Source of the DNA: Pedobacter kyungheensis
GTDB taxonomy: Bacteria > Bacteroidota > Bacteroidia > Sphingobacteriales > Sphingobacteriaceae
Assembly (NCBI RefSeq): GCF_000812965.1
Contig: NZ_JSYN01000010.1
Coordinates: 124,001-188,000 of the forward strand
Reading direction: 5' to 3'
Length of the DNA stretch: 64,000 nucleotides
Below are positions 42,431-51,038 of the stretch, in pieces. Each line of letters begins with the position of its first letter. Position 1 is the stretch's first letter. Below the pieces are notes generated by a model. It saw nothing but the letters and a program-made list of their open reading frames with translations. It was not told the DNA's origin and made no database searches. The translations under genes and the position numbers were made by a program.

Positions 42431-44248
42431 CTATTTCCTCGAATCATCAATTGCTTTATTCACCACATCTTCTATACGGCCCCTGATTTTTAAATTCGAC
42501 AGCTTATCCGTAACGGTTGGATTTACGCGGTTAGATAAAAACACATAAACCAAACCGCGCGAAGGATCTACCCAAACGCAGGTACCGGTGTAACCGGTAT
42601 GGCCATAAGTTTGCGGCGAAGCCAGATCAGAAGGATAATGTTTGGTGGTATCAGGATCCCAGCGATCGAAACCCAGGCCCCTGCGGCTCACATTCGATTG
42701 TTTCGAGGTAAACATATCAACCGTTGCATTTTTGAAATAGGTTTCGCCGCCATAAGTTCCGCGATTTAACAGCATCTGGTAAATAATGGCCAGATCGTTT
42801 GCACTGGCAAATAATCCCGCATGACCAGAAATCCCCCCAGCCAAAGCCGCCCCCTGATCGTGAACATAACCTACCAGTAAAGTTTTTCTGAAGTATTTAT
42901 CATCTTCAGTCGGGATAATCTGCTCGGGTTTAAACCGGTTGCGTGGCAGAAAACCAGCTGTTTGCATACCCAGTGGTTTATAAAAATTTTCGTAGGTATA
43001 CTGGTTTAAAGGTTCTTCGCTGATGTGCTCTACAATATCTTTCATTACATACATGCTGATATCGCTGTACACATATTTACCACGGGTTTTAATAGGCGAA
43101 TTGAGCATTTTTGGCCACATAAAATCCTTAAAGAAACCTTTTTTAATGTAGTAGTTATCGGCTACTTTAGTGGGGTAAGCTGCCGATGAATCCCTGCTGT
43201 AATCGCCGGTTTTCACATAATCGTGAAAGGGAATATAAGGGATGAAACCGGCCTGGTGCAACATCACCTCGCGTACCTGAATATTGTTCATTGGCGTGGT
43301 ACGTGCCCGGGGAATATAGGCCCCGATATTGGTATCGAGTTTCAGTTTGCCTTCCTCAAATAAACGCATTACGGCAGGCGTTGTAGCCGTAACTTTGGTT
43401 ACCGAAGCCAGATCGAAAATATCGGTTACTTTATCGGGCAGCTGGGTATCGTAAGTATGTGTACCGTATGCTTTATTAAAAATTACCTTCCCGTCTTTAG
43501 CTACCAGAACCACCAGCCCCGGTGTTGCCCGCTGTGAAATGGCTTCTGCAGCAATGGCATCAATTTCCTTTAAATTATTAGAGTTTAAACCGGCATCTTC
43601 GGGCACGGTATATTTTAAACGGGTAACGGCGGTGGTAAAACCCGACCCCATGGTATAACGTGCAGAATAGGCTGTGGTTAATTTATTGGTAGCGGCAATT
43701 CCTCCAAAAATATACTGTGGTAGAAGGTTGGCTGCATCGGCATTGTTTTGTGCCGTCCAGATTAGCGGCGATTGCAATAAATCGAAAGATTTTAAGCCCG
43801 GTCCGTTGCCGAAAAAGGAAATGACAACCTGTTTGCTTTTACTGATGCTGTTAATAAAATTAATGTATTTGGCCTGGTTTACATGCTGATCGTCAATGGT
43901 AATTAAAATGGTATTGAAGTATTTCAGGTCATCCTCCAGGTTATTAAGATTTAAGCTGTCTTTATACTCATCGGCCGAAAATGAAGTAACCTTGGTGTAC
44001 TTATTGGCCAAACTATCAAAAGCGGTACTGTAAGCAAAGCCCAGGCTTACCGATGCAATATTCTTTTTATCGAGCGATTTTAACGGCACAACCGCATCCT
44101 GATTGTTTAATAATACAGTTGTACTGGTTATACTGTTGGCAATGGCGAGTTTTTTCTCGTTTACGGCATGCTCTTGTGCACAGGCCGCTAAACATAAAAC
44201 ATTAAAGAAACTTGCCGCAGCCAGGATATACAATTTACTTCGCTTCAT
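42431..44248 (-). CDS. Serine hydrolase (beta-lactamase fold) with GH3 C-terminal-like domain
   Basis: The 605-residue product has a signal peptide with lipobox-like LAAC. Residues about 30-210 resemble the C-terminal alpha/beta sandwich of GH3 glycosidases (ITSTTVLLNNQDAVVPLKS, ITIDDQHVNQAKYINFI, QVVISFFGNGPGLKSFDLL). Residues 230-600 are a class C beta-lactamase/DD-peptidase-fold domain with SxxK (FDLASVTKVTATTPAV), a YSD in place of YxN (KYVYSDISMYVMKD) and YGHTGYTGT near the end. In Bacteroidota the full-length form is a GH3-GH3C-serine hydrolase fusion of about 1000 residues; the catalytic GH3 barrel is absent here. It probably acts on peptidoglycan fragments or other esters or amides. 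Its start overlaps the upstream amidohydrolase gene by 14 bases. Confidence 0.85.
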   Translation of the reverse strand: MKRSKLYILAAASFFNVLCLAACAQEHAVNEKKLAIANSITSTTVLLNNQDAVVPLKSLDKKNIASVSLGFAYSTAFDSLANKYTKVTSFSADEYKDSLNLNNLEDDLKYFNTILITIDDQHVNQAKYINFINSISKSKQVVISFFGNGPGLKSFDLLQSPLIWTAQNNADAANLLPQYIFGGIAATNKLTTAYSARYTMGSGFTTAVTRLKYTVPEDAGLNSNNLKEIDAIAAEAISQRATPGLVVLVAKDGKVIFNKAYGTHTYDTQLPDKVTDIFDLASVTKVTATTPAVMRLFEEGKLKLDTNIGAYIPRARTTPMNNIQVREVMLHQAGFIPYIPFHDYVKTGDYSRDSSAAYPTKVADNYYIKKGFFKDFMWPKMLNSPIKTRGKYVYSDISMYVMKDIVEHISEEPLNQYTYENFYKPLGMQTAGFLPRNRFKPEQIIPTEDDKYFRKTLLVGYVHDQGAALAGGISGHAGLFASANDLAIIYQMLLNRGTYGGETYFKNATVDMFTSKQSNVSRRGLGFDRWDPDTTKHYPSDLASPQTYGHTGYTGTCVWVDPSRGLVYVFLSNRVNPTVTDKLSNLKIRGRIEDVVNKAIDDSRK

Positions 44249-45869
44249 ATACTTTCTCTCCGTTCAGGTAGGTTTTTAAAACTTTGGTTTTTAATATGTT
44301 TTGTGGTGTTGTTTTTAAAATATCGTGATCGAGGATGACAAAATCGGCCAATTTGCCCTTTTCCAGACTTCCTTTTTCCTGTTCTTCAAAATTGGCTTTA
44401 GCGGCCCAAATGGTCATTCCGCGTAAAGCTTCTTCTGGTGTTAAGGCATTTTCTTTCTGAAAACCACCTTTCGGAAAACCTTTTGTATCTGCTCTCACTG
44501 TTGCAGCATAAAACGTTAATAATGGATTAATGTTTTCGACAGGGAAATCTGTTCCCAAAGGAATCCAGCCATTCTGTTTCAACAATTGTTTGTAGGCATA
44601 GGCACCTTTTAACCTTTCGGCACCTAAGCGTTGTCCGGCCCAATACATATCTGATGTAGCATGTGTAGGCTGTACAGATGGTACAATACTGGCTTTACCA
44701 AAGAGATTAAAATCGCTGGCGTTTACCACCTGTGCATGTTCAATGCGCCAGCGCTTATCATTTTTGCCTTTTAAAATTTTATTATAAATATTCAGCATTA
44801 CGCGGTTGGCCGAATCGCCGATAGCGTGGGTACACATCTGAAAGTTATTGGCGGCTATTTTGGCAGCAACCTCTTCAAAATGTTTCTGATTGCTTAACAG
44901 GAAGCCTGTTTTATTGGGCATATCGCTGTAAGGATGTAATAAACAAGCTCCTCTCGAGCCTAAAGCTCCATCAGCATAAACTTTAAATGCGCGCACATTC
45001 AATCTGTCGGTTTTAATGGGGCCGCGGGCAAAAAGGTATTTATAATTTTCGGGTGCATCAGAAAGCATTACATATAACCTCATTTTGAGCTTCTGCTCCT
45101 TTTGCAGTTTTTCTATAAATTCAACAGCCAGGTAACTCAGTCCGCAATCATCAATTGTGGTTAAACCTGCTGCAAAACAATTCCGCTGGGCATCTGTAAA
45201 AATTTTCTCGGCCTGTTTGGCATCTGGCGAAGGGATTTTACTTTCAACAAGGGCTACGGCATTATCGATTAAAACACCGGTTAGCTTGTCGTTTTCAGTC
45301 AGCATATCGCCACCGGTTAGTTTCTGAGCAGTTTTGATCCCCGCATCATCAAACGCTTTCTGGTTGGCAATAGCGGCATGACCATCAATGCGGTTTAAAA
45401 ACACTGGCCGATCCGGGAACAGTTCGGTTAGTTTTTGATTGGTTGGGAAAGCTTTGTTCTCCCAATCGTTCTGATCCCAGCCATTACCGATTAACCAGCC
45501 ATCGGGATGGGTTTTGGCAAAAGTCACTAAACGGTTTAATACATCATCCCACGATTTGGTTTCGCGTAAATCGGCCGTCTGCAGACTTTGCCCGTAACCA
45601 AAAAAATGGGCATGTGCATCAATAAAGCCCGGGTAAACAACCTTGCCTTCGGCATTAATTTCTGTTTTGGCCTGGTACTTATCGCGGATTTCGCTGGTTT
45701 TGCCCAGGTTTAAAATTTTACCATCTTTCACCGCAAAAGCTTCAACCGTATCAAAACCGGCGTTAACAGTATACACTTTTGCATTGTACACCATTACATC
45801 TACTGCTTCTTTTTTGGTGCAGGAGGCAAACAACAAAGCCAGAAAAAGGCCGCATAGCATAGATTTCAT
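44235..45869 (-). CDS. YtcJ-like amidohydrolase lipoprotein
   Basis: The 544-residue product begins MKSMLCGLFLALLFASCTKK with lipobox (LFASC). The amidohydrolase core has the first metal site GFIDAHAHFFGYGQS, the RIDGHAAIANQKAFDDAG block, the Lys/His region GALGSRGACLLHPYSD, RIEHAQVVN and the late Asp site IPLGTDFPVENINPL, followed by TPEEALRGMTIWAAKANFEE. This is the YtcJ/Amidohydro_3 layout, metal-dependent amide or ester hydrolases of mostly unknown substrate. Lipidation puts it outside the cytoplasm. It overlaps the serine hydrolase gene by 14 bases, so both are translated from one message and may act in sequence on the same envelope substrate. Confidence 0.9.
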   Translation of the reverse strand: MKSMLCGLFLALLFASCTKKEAVDVMVYNAKVYTVNAGFDTVEAFAVKDGKILNLGKTSEIRDKYQAKTEINAEGKVVYPGFIDAHAHFFGYGQSLQTADLRETKSWDDVLNRLVTFAKTHPDGWLIGNGWDQNDWENKAFPTNQKLTELFPDRPVFLNRIDGHAAIANQKAFDDAGIKTAQKLTGGDMLTENDKLTGVLIDNAVALVESKIPSPDAKQAEKIFTDAQRNCFAAGLTTIDDCGLSYLAVEFIEKLQKEQKLKMRLYVMLSDAPENYKYLFARGPIKTDRLNVRAFKVYADGALGSRGACLLHPYSDMPNKTGFLLSNQKHFEEVAAKIAANNFQMCTHAIGDSANRVMLNIYNKILKGKNDKRWRIEHAQVVNASDFNLFGKASIVPSVQPTHATSDMYWAGQRLGAERLKGAYAYKQLLKQNGWIPLGTDFPVENINPLLTFYAATVRADTKGFPKGGFQKENALTPEEALRGMTIWAAKANFEEQEKGSLEKGKLADFVILDHDILKTTPQNILKTKVLKTYLNGEKVYEAK

Positions 45870-45899
45870 GCTGATAAAGATAGTGTTTTAGTTGGAAGT

Positions 45900-47170
45900 A
45901 TTCAGCCGGAAGTGAGGCGTCATTGATCAAAATCCGGGGTAATTAAAGGTTTAGAAAATGGCTGGGTCCAGAACCCCGGCGACACCCAAGCTTTTCGCTT
46001 TAGTCTTTAAGCTTTTTCACCACCTCAGACACCTAAGAACACCTGAGTAGCGGGCGATAGATTGGGCATCGAGACTTCGGACTCCTGACTCCCGACCTCC
46101 GACTTTTTTAACCACAAAGCACACAGAGGAAAACACGCAGAGGACACAGAGTTGGGCGTTTCATTCCATCGTCCATTTTACATCTTCCATCCTCTATACT
46201 ACCAGACCTCCAACTCCAAACTTCCAACTCCAAACTCGCTCAACCACCTCAGACATCTAAGAACACGTGAGTACCAAGCGACATCCCCCTCAGACTCCAA
46301 ACTCCCAACTCTAAACTCTAAACACCAAACTTTCCCAACCCCGGCGACTCTGTTCGGAGGTAACTTTGTGTACCACTCCTTAACTTTATTATTTCAATTA
46401 TCATCCCCCTGCCCCCTTCAAAGGGGGAAAGATCTACTTTAATGCAGATGCTAATCGAAATCAAAGCGGCATTTACCCGTTGGAAATCACGTTCCCCTTT
46501 GAAGGGGGTTGGGGGATGAATTTTAATGGCGGCAACCTCGTTCCGAACTCCAACGGCAATGTTCCCAACACCAACGACCTCGTTCCGAACCCCGATGACC
46601 TCGTTCCGAACCCCGGCGACCTTTTTGCAACTCCCGACCTCCGACTTTTTTAACCACAAAGCACGCAAAGGGAAAAGACGCAGAGGACGCAGAGTTGGGC
46701 GTTTCATTCCATCCTCCATTTTACATTTTCCATCTTTTCCCCTCCCAAACTCCAAATTCTCAACTCCAAACTCGCTCGACCACCTCAGACACCCAAGCTT
46801 TTCGCTTTAGTCTTTAAGCTTTAAGCTTTTTCACCACCTCAGACACCTAAGCACACCTAAGTAGCGGGCGATAGATTGGGCATCGAGACTTCGGACTCCT
46901 GACTCCCGACCTCCGACTTTTTTAACCACAAAGCACGCAAAGGGAAAAGACGCAGAGGACGCAGAGCGGGGTGCTTCATTCCATTGTCCATTTTACACTT
47001 CCATCCTCTATACTACCAAACCTCCGACTCCAAACTCCAAGCTCCAAACTCCAAACTCGCTCAACCACCTCAGACACCTAAGCACACCTAAGCAGCGAAC
47101 GATGATTAGACACCCAGACTTCGGACTCCCGACCTCTGACCTCCGACTTTTCCAACCCCGGCGATTTCGT
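45900..47170. repeat. Mosaic of low-complexity dispersed repeats, no gene
   Basis: About 1.3 kb is built of short quasi-repeats, pyrimidine-rich on the plus strand. A unit starting CCCAAGCTTTTCGC, followed by ACCACCTCAGACACCTAAG, GGCATCGAGACTTCGGAC, CTCCCGACCTCCGACTTT and AACCACAAAGCAC, occurs at 45985-46260, again nearly complete at 46792-47060, and partly at 46631-46791. Further stretches repeat AACTCCAAACTC-like words and, at 46535-46620, a 21-base tandem with CCTCGTTCCGAACCCC. Open frames across it on both strands encode only repeat-derived peptides. The region lies between the amidohydrolase and mutL genes. Confidence 0.85.
46402..46518. repeat. MITE-like element with 27-base inverted termini
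   Basis: Bases 46402-46429 (beginning CATCCCCC, then CCCCCTTCAAAGGGG) are the reverse complement of 46492-46518 (TTCCCCTTTGAAGGGGG, then GGGGGATG), with only two or three differences. About 62 unique bases lie between. The whole 117-base unit can fold into one long hairpin, and each terminus is itself partly palindromic around CCTTTGAAGG. Confidence 0.8.
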
Positions 47171-47254
47171 TCCGAATACCAAAAAGTAGAAAGGATAGCC
47201 CACTTTCCTAAAACCATCCCACTTTATAACAGATTTCGACATATTTACAGATGA

Positions 47255-47330
47255 CGATGCCCGGTTAACCGATTCAAACAGTTAACCGATTAAACAAATG
47301 AACTAATGACCAGTGAACCAATTAATCCCA
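47255..47330. repeat. AT-rich quasi-repeat upstream of mutL
   Basis: GGTTAACCGATTCAAACA is followed directly by GTTAACCGATTAAACA and by further AAC/CAGTGAACC words. A closely similar block lies on the other side of mutL at 49411-49462. Confidence 0.65.
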
Positions 47331-47423
47331 TTTACCTACAGTCATTTACATGTTGAGTTTTAAACAATTCCGGTTCTTTAAGCTTATTTTGCATAATTTA
47401 GCGAATTCACTTTGCCCTTATAC

Positions 47424-49262
47424 ATGACTGATATTATTCACTTATTGCCTGATGCTGTTGCCAATCAGATTGCTGCCGGAGAAGTTGTTCAACGACCTGC
47501 CTCTGCAGTAAAAGAATTGCTCGAAAATTCGATAGATGCCGGTGCAGATAAAATTCAACTGGTGGTAAAAGATGCAGGTAAAGCCCTGATTCAGATTATC
47601 GATAATGGCTGTGGAATGAGCGTTACCGATGCGCGCATGTGTTTCGAGCGTCATGCCACCTCAAAGGTAAAAAAGGCCGAAGATTTATTTGCCATCCGCA
47701 CCATGGGTTTCCGTGGCGAGGCCATGGCCTCTATCGCTGCCATTGCACAGGTAGAAATGAAAACCCGCAGGCACGAAGATGAAATTGGTACCTGTATTTC
47801 GATTGAAGGTGCACAGGTAATTGCACAAGAGCCAGTTGCTACTTCGCCGGGCACACAGATTGCGATTAAAAACCTGTTTTTTAACACGCCGGCGCGAAGA
47901 AATTTCTTAAAGAGTAATCCGGTAGAAATGCGCCACATCCTCGATGAGTTTCAACGTGTGGCCCTGGCACATCCTGAGGTATTTTTTAGCCTGCACCATG
48001 ATGGCGTAGAAATTTTTAACCTGCCTAAGGGTAATTTAAAACAACGCATAATCCATCTTTTCGGCAACAATTATAACGAACGCCTGGTACCTGTAGAAGA
48101 AGAAACCAGCATCATTAACCTGAAAGGATATATTGGGAAGCCTGCCTTTGCCAAGAAAACCCGGGGCGAGCAGTTCTTCTTTGTAAACAACCGTTTTATT
48201 AAAGATCCGTATTTAAACCATGCGGTAAGCACGGCTTTCGAAGATCTTTTACCGGAAGACAGTTACCCCCTATACGTACTGTTTATCGAAATTGATCCGG
48301 CAAAAATAGATGTGAACGTTCACCCGACTAAAACCGAAATTAAATACCTCGACGAGAAATCGATCTATGCCATTCTAAAATCGGCGGTTAAACGTTCCAT
48401 TGGCCGGTATAACATTGCCCCTACCCTTGATTTTGATCAGGAAACAGGTTTTAGCAATATGATTACGCATAAAGCGGTTGAAGACATTGTGCCACCGAGC
48501 ATTAATTTTAATCCCGATTTTAACCCTTTTGCCAGCGACAAAAGTTCTACTTCGGGTTATGCTTCTTCGCCAAGAAATTACGATGCCAAGCCCAGTGCTA
48601 AAAACTGGGGTACACTTTACGATATTACCGAACAACCTGTAGTAGAACAAACCAGCTTTTACGAGGCTGACGATGCCGTTTTAGAGACCAAGCAAAAGCA
48701 ATATATGCAGTTGCACAACCGTTATATTGTTTCGCAGATTAAATCGGGTTTAATGGTTATCGATCAACAAATGGCACATGAGCGAATCCTTTACGAGCGT
48801 TTCCTCGTACATCTCGACGATCGCAAAGGTGCTTCACAGCAAAGTTTGTTTCCACAAACCATTACGCTGAATGCACAGGATTTTGAACTGGCCAAAAGCT
48901 TGTTAGATGATATTAAGAGCTTAGGTTTCGATGTACGCGAATTTGGTAAAAATACCCTGGTGGTAGAAGGTGTTCCGGTTGATTTAGGTAGCAGTAACAT
49001 TAACGAAACCCAATTATTTGAACAACTGATTGAGGGCTTTAAAAACTCGCAACAGGAATTAAAATTAAATAAGCGCGACAGTTTAGCCAGAAGTTTAGCA
49101 AAAAACAGCGCCATTAAAGCGGGCACAAGTTTGGCTCAGGAAGAAATGAATACGCTTATTGATGAACTTTTTGCCTGCAAAACCCCTAACTTTAGTGTGA
49201 GTGGCAAACCAATTATCCAAACCATTACTTTAGCGGAATTGGATAAGAAGTTTGAGAAGTAA
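47424..49262 (+). CDS. mutL: DNA mismatch repair protein MutL
   Basis: The ATG at 47424 (MTDIIHLLPDAVANQIAAGE) fits the universal MutL start; four extra residues are possible from 47412. The 612-residue product has the GHKL ATPase motifs ELLENSIDAGAD, IIDNGCGMS and TMGFRGEAMASI, then the ribosomal-S5-like domain (FFVNNRFIKD, IDVNVHPTKTEI), a variable linker at about 330-420 and the C-terminal dimerisation domain. The nuclease motif region reads VIDQQMAHERILYERFL: the usual DQHA His is Gln, as I recall for Bacteroidota, so endonuclease activity is uncertain. MutL links MutS mismatch recognition to strand removal. It stands alone between repeat blocks. Confidence 0.97.
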   Translation: MTDIIHLLPDAVANQIAAGEVVQRPASAVKELLENSIDAGADKIQLVVKDAGKALIQIIDNGCGMSVTDARMCFERHATSKVKKAEDLFAIRTMGFRGEAMASIAAIAQVEMKTRRHEDEIGTCISIEGAQVIAQEPVATSPGTQIAIKNLFFNTPARRNFLKSNPVEMRHILDEFQRVALAHPEVFFSLHHDGVEIFNLPKGNLKQRIIHLFGNNYNERLVPVEEETSIINLKGYIGKPAFAKKTRGEQFFFVNNRFIKDPYLNHAVSTAFEDLLPEDSYPLYVLFIEIDPAKIDVNVHPTKTEIKYLDEKSIYAILKSAVKRSIGRYNIAPTLDFDQETGFSNMITHKAVEDIVPPSINFNPDFNPFASDKSSTSGYASSPRNYDAKPSAKNWGTLYDITEQPVVEQTSFYEADDAVLETKQKQYMQLHNRYIVSQIKSGLMVIDQQMAHERILYERFLVHLDDRKGASQQSLFPQTITLNAQDFELAKSLLDDIKSLGFDVREFGKNTLVVEGVPVDLGSSNINETQLFEQLIEGFKNSQQELKLNKRDSLARSLAKNSAIKAGTSLAQEEMNTLIDELFACKTPNFSVSGKPIIQTITLAELDKKFEK

Positions 49263-49462
49263 GTCCGGGGTCCGAAAGTCGGAAGACCGAAGATTTGGAG
49301 CAGAAGACCAAAGCCGAAAGACCAAAGCGCAAAGCTTAGGTGCCCTTAGGTGTCTGAGGTGGTAAAAAAATCAGAGACTAAAGCTTTGATGTTAAATACG
49401 ATAAAATAGCAGTTAACCGATTTAAACAATTAACCAGTTAAACCGTTAATAACCGATTAAAC
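49263..49462. repeat. Dispersed repeats between mutL and the rhomboid operon
   Basis: Right after mutL comes a purine-rich stretch (GTCCGGGGTCCGAAAGTCGG, ACCAAAGCGCAAAGCTTAGG) and then GGTGTCTGAGGTGGT. The last part is the reverse complement of the ACCACCTCAGACACC word in the block upstream of mutL. Bases 49411-49462 repeat AGTTAACCGATTTAAACA and ATTAACCAGTTAAACC. The promoter of the rhomboid operon must lie in or just after this block. Confidence 0.7.
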
Positions 49463-49477
49463 AACTTTAAAAATTAA

Positions 49478-50191
49478 ATGAACAACATATATATTCCACC
49501 AGTAGTTAAAAACCTGCTGATTATTAATGTTTTATTTTTCATAGGCACTTTATTGTACAAATCAAACGGCGGATATCCTTTTGTAGAATGGTTTGCAGTT
49601 TATTATTTTGATTCTCCAAATTTTAGAATCTGGCAGCCTATCACTTATATGTTTATGCATAGTCCTGTTGACTACCTACATATCATATTCAATATGTTTG
49701 CGCTTTATAGTTTTGGTAGCATCTTAGAGCAACGCTGGGGAGCAAAAAAATTCCTGATATTTTATTTCGTAACCGGACTTGGTGCTTTAGCATTGCAATG
49801 GGCCGTTCAATCTTTTGAAATTTACAATCAAATAGGGCACTTTATCCCTAATATTAACGAATATAACCCAGCCAGTCAAAAAGAATTTGATTTGTTACGT
49901 GATATTTATTTCGGGCCTATGTTAGGGGCATCTGGTGCGATTTTCGGATTACTAGTTGGTTTTGGAATGCTTTACCCCAATGCGGAGCTATTAATTATGT
50001 TTATTCCTGTTCCTGTAAAAGCTAAATATATTATTCCAATTTATATTATAATTGAATTAGTTTTAGGGGTTGGGAAGTTTCAGGGCGATTCTGTAGCCCA
50101 TTATGCGCATTTGGGTGGTGCTTTAATCGGCTTTATACTGGTTAAAATATGGAAAGACAAGAACGATACATTTTATACGCTCTATGAATAA
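49478..50191 (+). CDS. Rhomboid-family intramembrane serine protease 1
   Basis: The 237-residue product has six or so membrane helices. The rhomboid hallmarks are present: WQPITYMFMHSPVDYLHIIF (loop 1 and helix 2 with HIIFN), the catalytic Ser in LGASGAIFGLLVGF and the catalytic His in SVAHYAHLGGALIGF. The enzyme cuts membrane helices of substrate proteins within the inner membrane. Bacterial rhomboid substrates are mostly unknown. It overlaps the second rhomboid gene by eight bases, and an exo/endonuclease/phosphatase gene follows, making a three-gene operon. Confidence 0.93.
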   Translation: MNNIYIPPVVKNLLIINVLFFIGTLLYKSNGGYPFVEWFAVYYFDSPNFRIWQPITYMFMHSPVDYLHIIFNMFALYSFGSILEQRWGAKKFLIFYFVTGLGALALQWAVQSFEIYNQIGHFIPNINEYNPASQKEFDLLRDIYFGPMLGASGAIFGLLVGFGMLYPNAELLIMFIPVPVKAKYIIPIYIIIELVLGVGKFQGDSVAHYAHLGGALIGFILVKIWKDKNDTFYTLYE

Positions 50192-51038
50192 TACGGTTAA
50201 AGATTTAAAGTACAAGATTTTTCAATCCGGCGATCCGCTGTTCTTTTACATCGGCATTAACGTAATCATTTTTCTGATTACAGCTATTATTGGTGTATTT
50301 GCATTTTTTAGCAAATCGGCCCTGGATATGGGCGAACTGGTTAGAGAATATGTGGGTTTACCTTCCAGCTTAGCTAAACTGCCCGAGCGTTTTTATACCC
50401 CCTTCACCTACATGTTTTTTCATGATGGGATTCTTCACATCCTGTTTAACATGCTGGGCTTATTTTGGTTCGGCAGTATATTCATGAATTTCCTGAAAAG
50501 CAGGCAGTTTCATTTTGTTTACCTGGCGGGCGGTTTGGCCGGAGCTTTAATTTATGTAATTTGTTTAAATACCATTCCGGTATTTGCCAATACTTTATTG
50601 GGGCAAACCGTTATTGGTTCGTCGGCAGCGGTAATGGCCATTATGGTAGCGGCAGCAACCCTTGTACCCAACTACACCATCATGTTGCTGCTTTTTGGCG
50701 AAGTGAAGATTAAATGGATAGCTATTGTTTACTTCCTGATTTCATTCATCGGCTTATCATCAGCAAATGCGGGCGGAAATTTCGCGCATATTGGTGGGGC
50801 CCTGCTGGGTTTCTTTTACATTAAAAGCCTGCAAAATGGAAACGACTGGAGCAAGTTATTTGAGCGCAAACCAAAATTGAAGGTAGTAAGAAACGACAAG
50901 CCCCTGAAAAAGACTGACGCTAAAGGTGGGGTTTCGCAACAGGAAATTGATGCCATTTTAGATAAAATATCGACTTCGGGATACGATAAACTATCAGCAG
51001 CAGAAAAAGAAAAACTATTTAAGGCAAGTAAAGATTAA
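50184..51038 (+). CDS. Rhomboid-family intramembrane serine protease 2
   Basis: The 284-residue product is a second rhomboid with YTPFTYMFFHDGILHILFNM, the catalytic Ser in VIGSSAAVMAIMVAAATL (GSSA in place of GASG) and His in NFAHIGGALLGFFYIK. The cytoplasmic tail from about residue 235 carries basic residues and ends KLSAAEKEKLFKASKD, a helical segment similar to the C-terminal domain of some Bacteroidota rhomboids (DUF6576-like). Pairs of dissimilar rhomboids in one operon suggest different substrates or joint action. It overlaps the next gene start by one base. Confidence 0.92.
   Translation: MNNTVKDLKYKIFQSGDPLFFYIGINVIIFLITAIIGVFAFFSKSALDMGELVREYVGLPSSLAKLPERFYTPFTYMFFHDGILHILFNMLGLFWFGSIFMNFLKSRQFHFVYLAGGLAGALIYVICLNTIPVFANTLLGQTVIGSSAAVMAIMVAAATLVPNYTIMLLLFGEVKIKWIAIVYFLISFIGLSSANAGGNFAHIGGALLGFFYIKSLQNGNDWSKLFERKPKLKVVRNDKPLKKTDAKGGVSQQEIDAILDKISTSGYDKLSAAEKEKLFKASKD

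Noticed and set aside
46318..46810. Open frames on both strands in the repeat mosaic, one with a repeated VGVRNEV peptide
   Set aside because: The peptide repeats only mirror the 21-base DNA tandem; there is no signal, domain or start context, and both strands are equally open.
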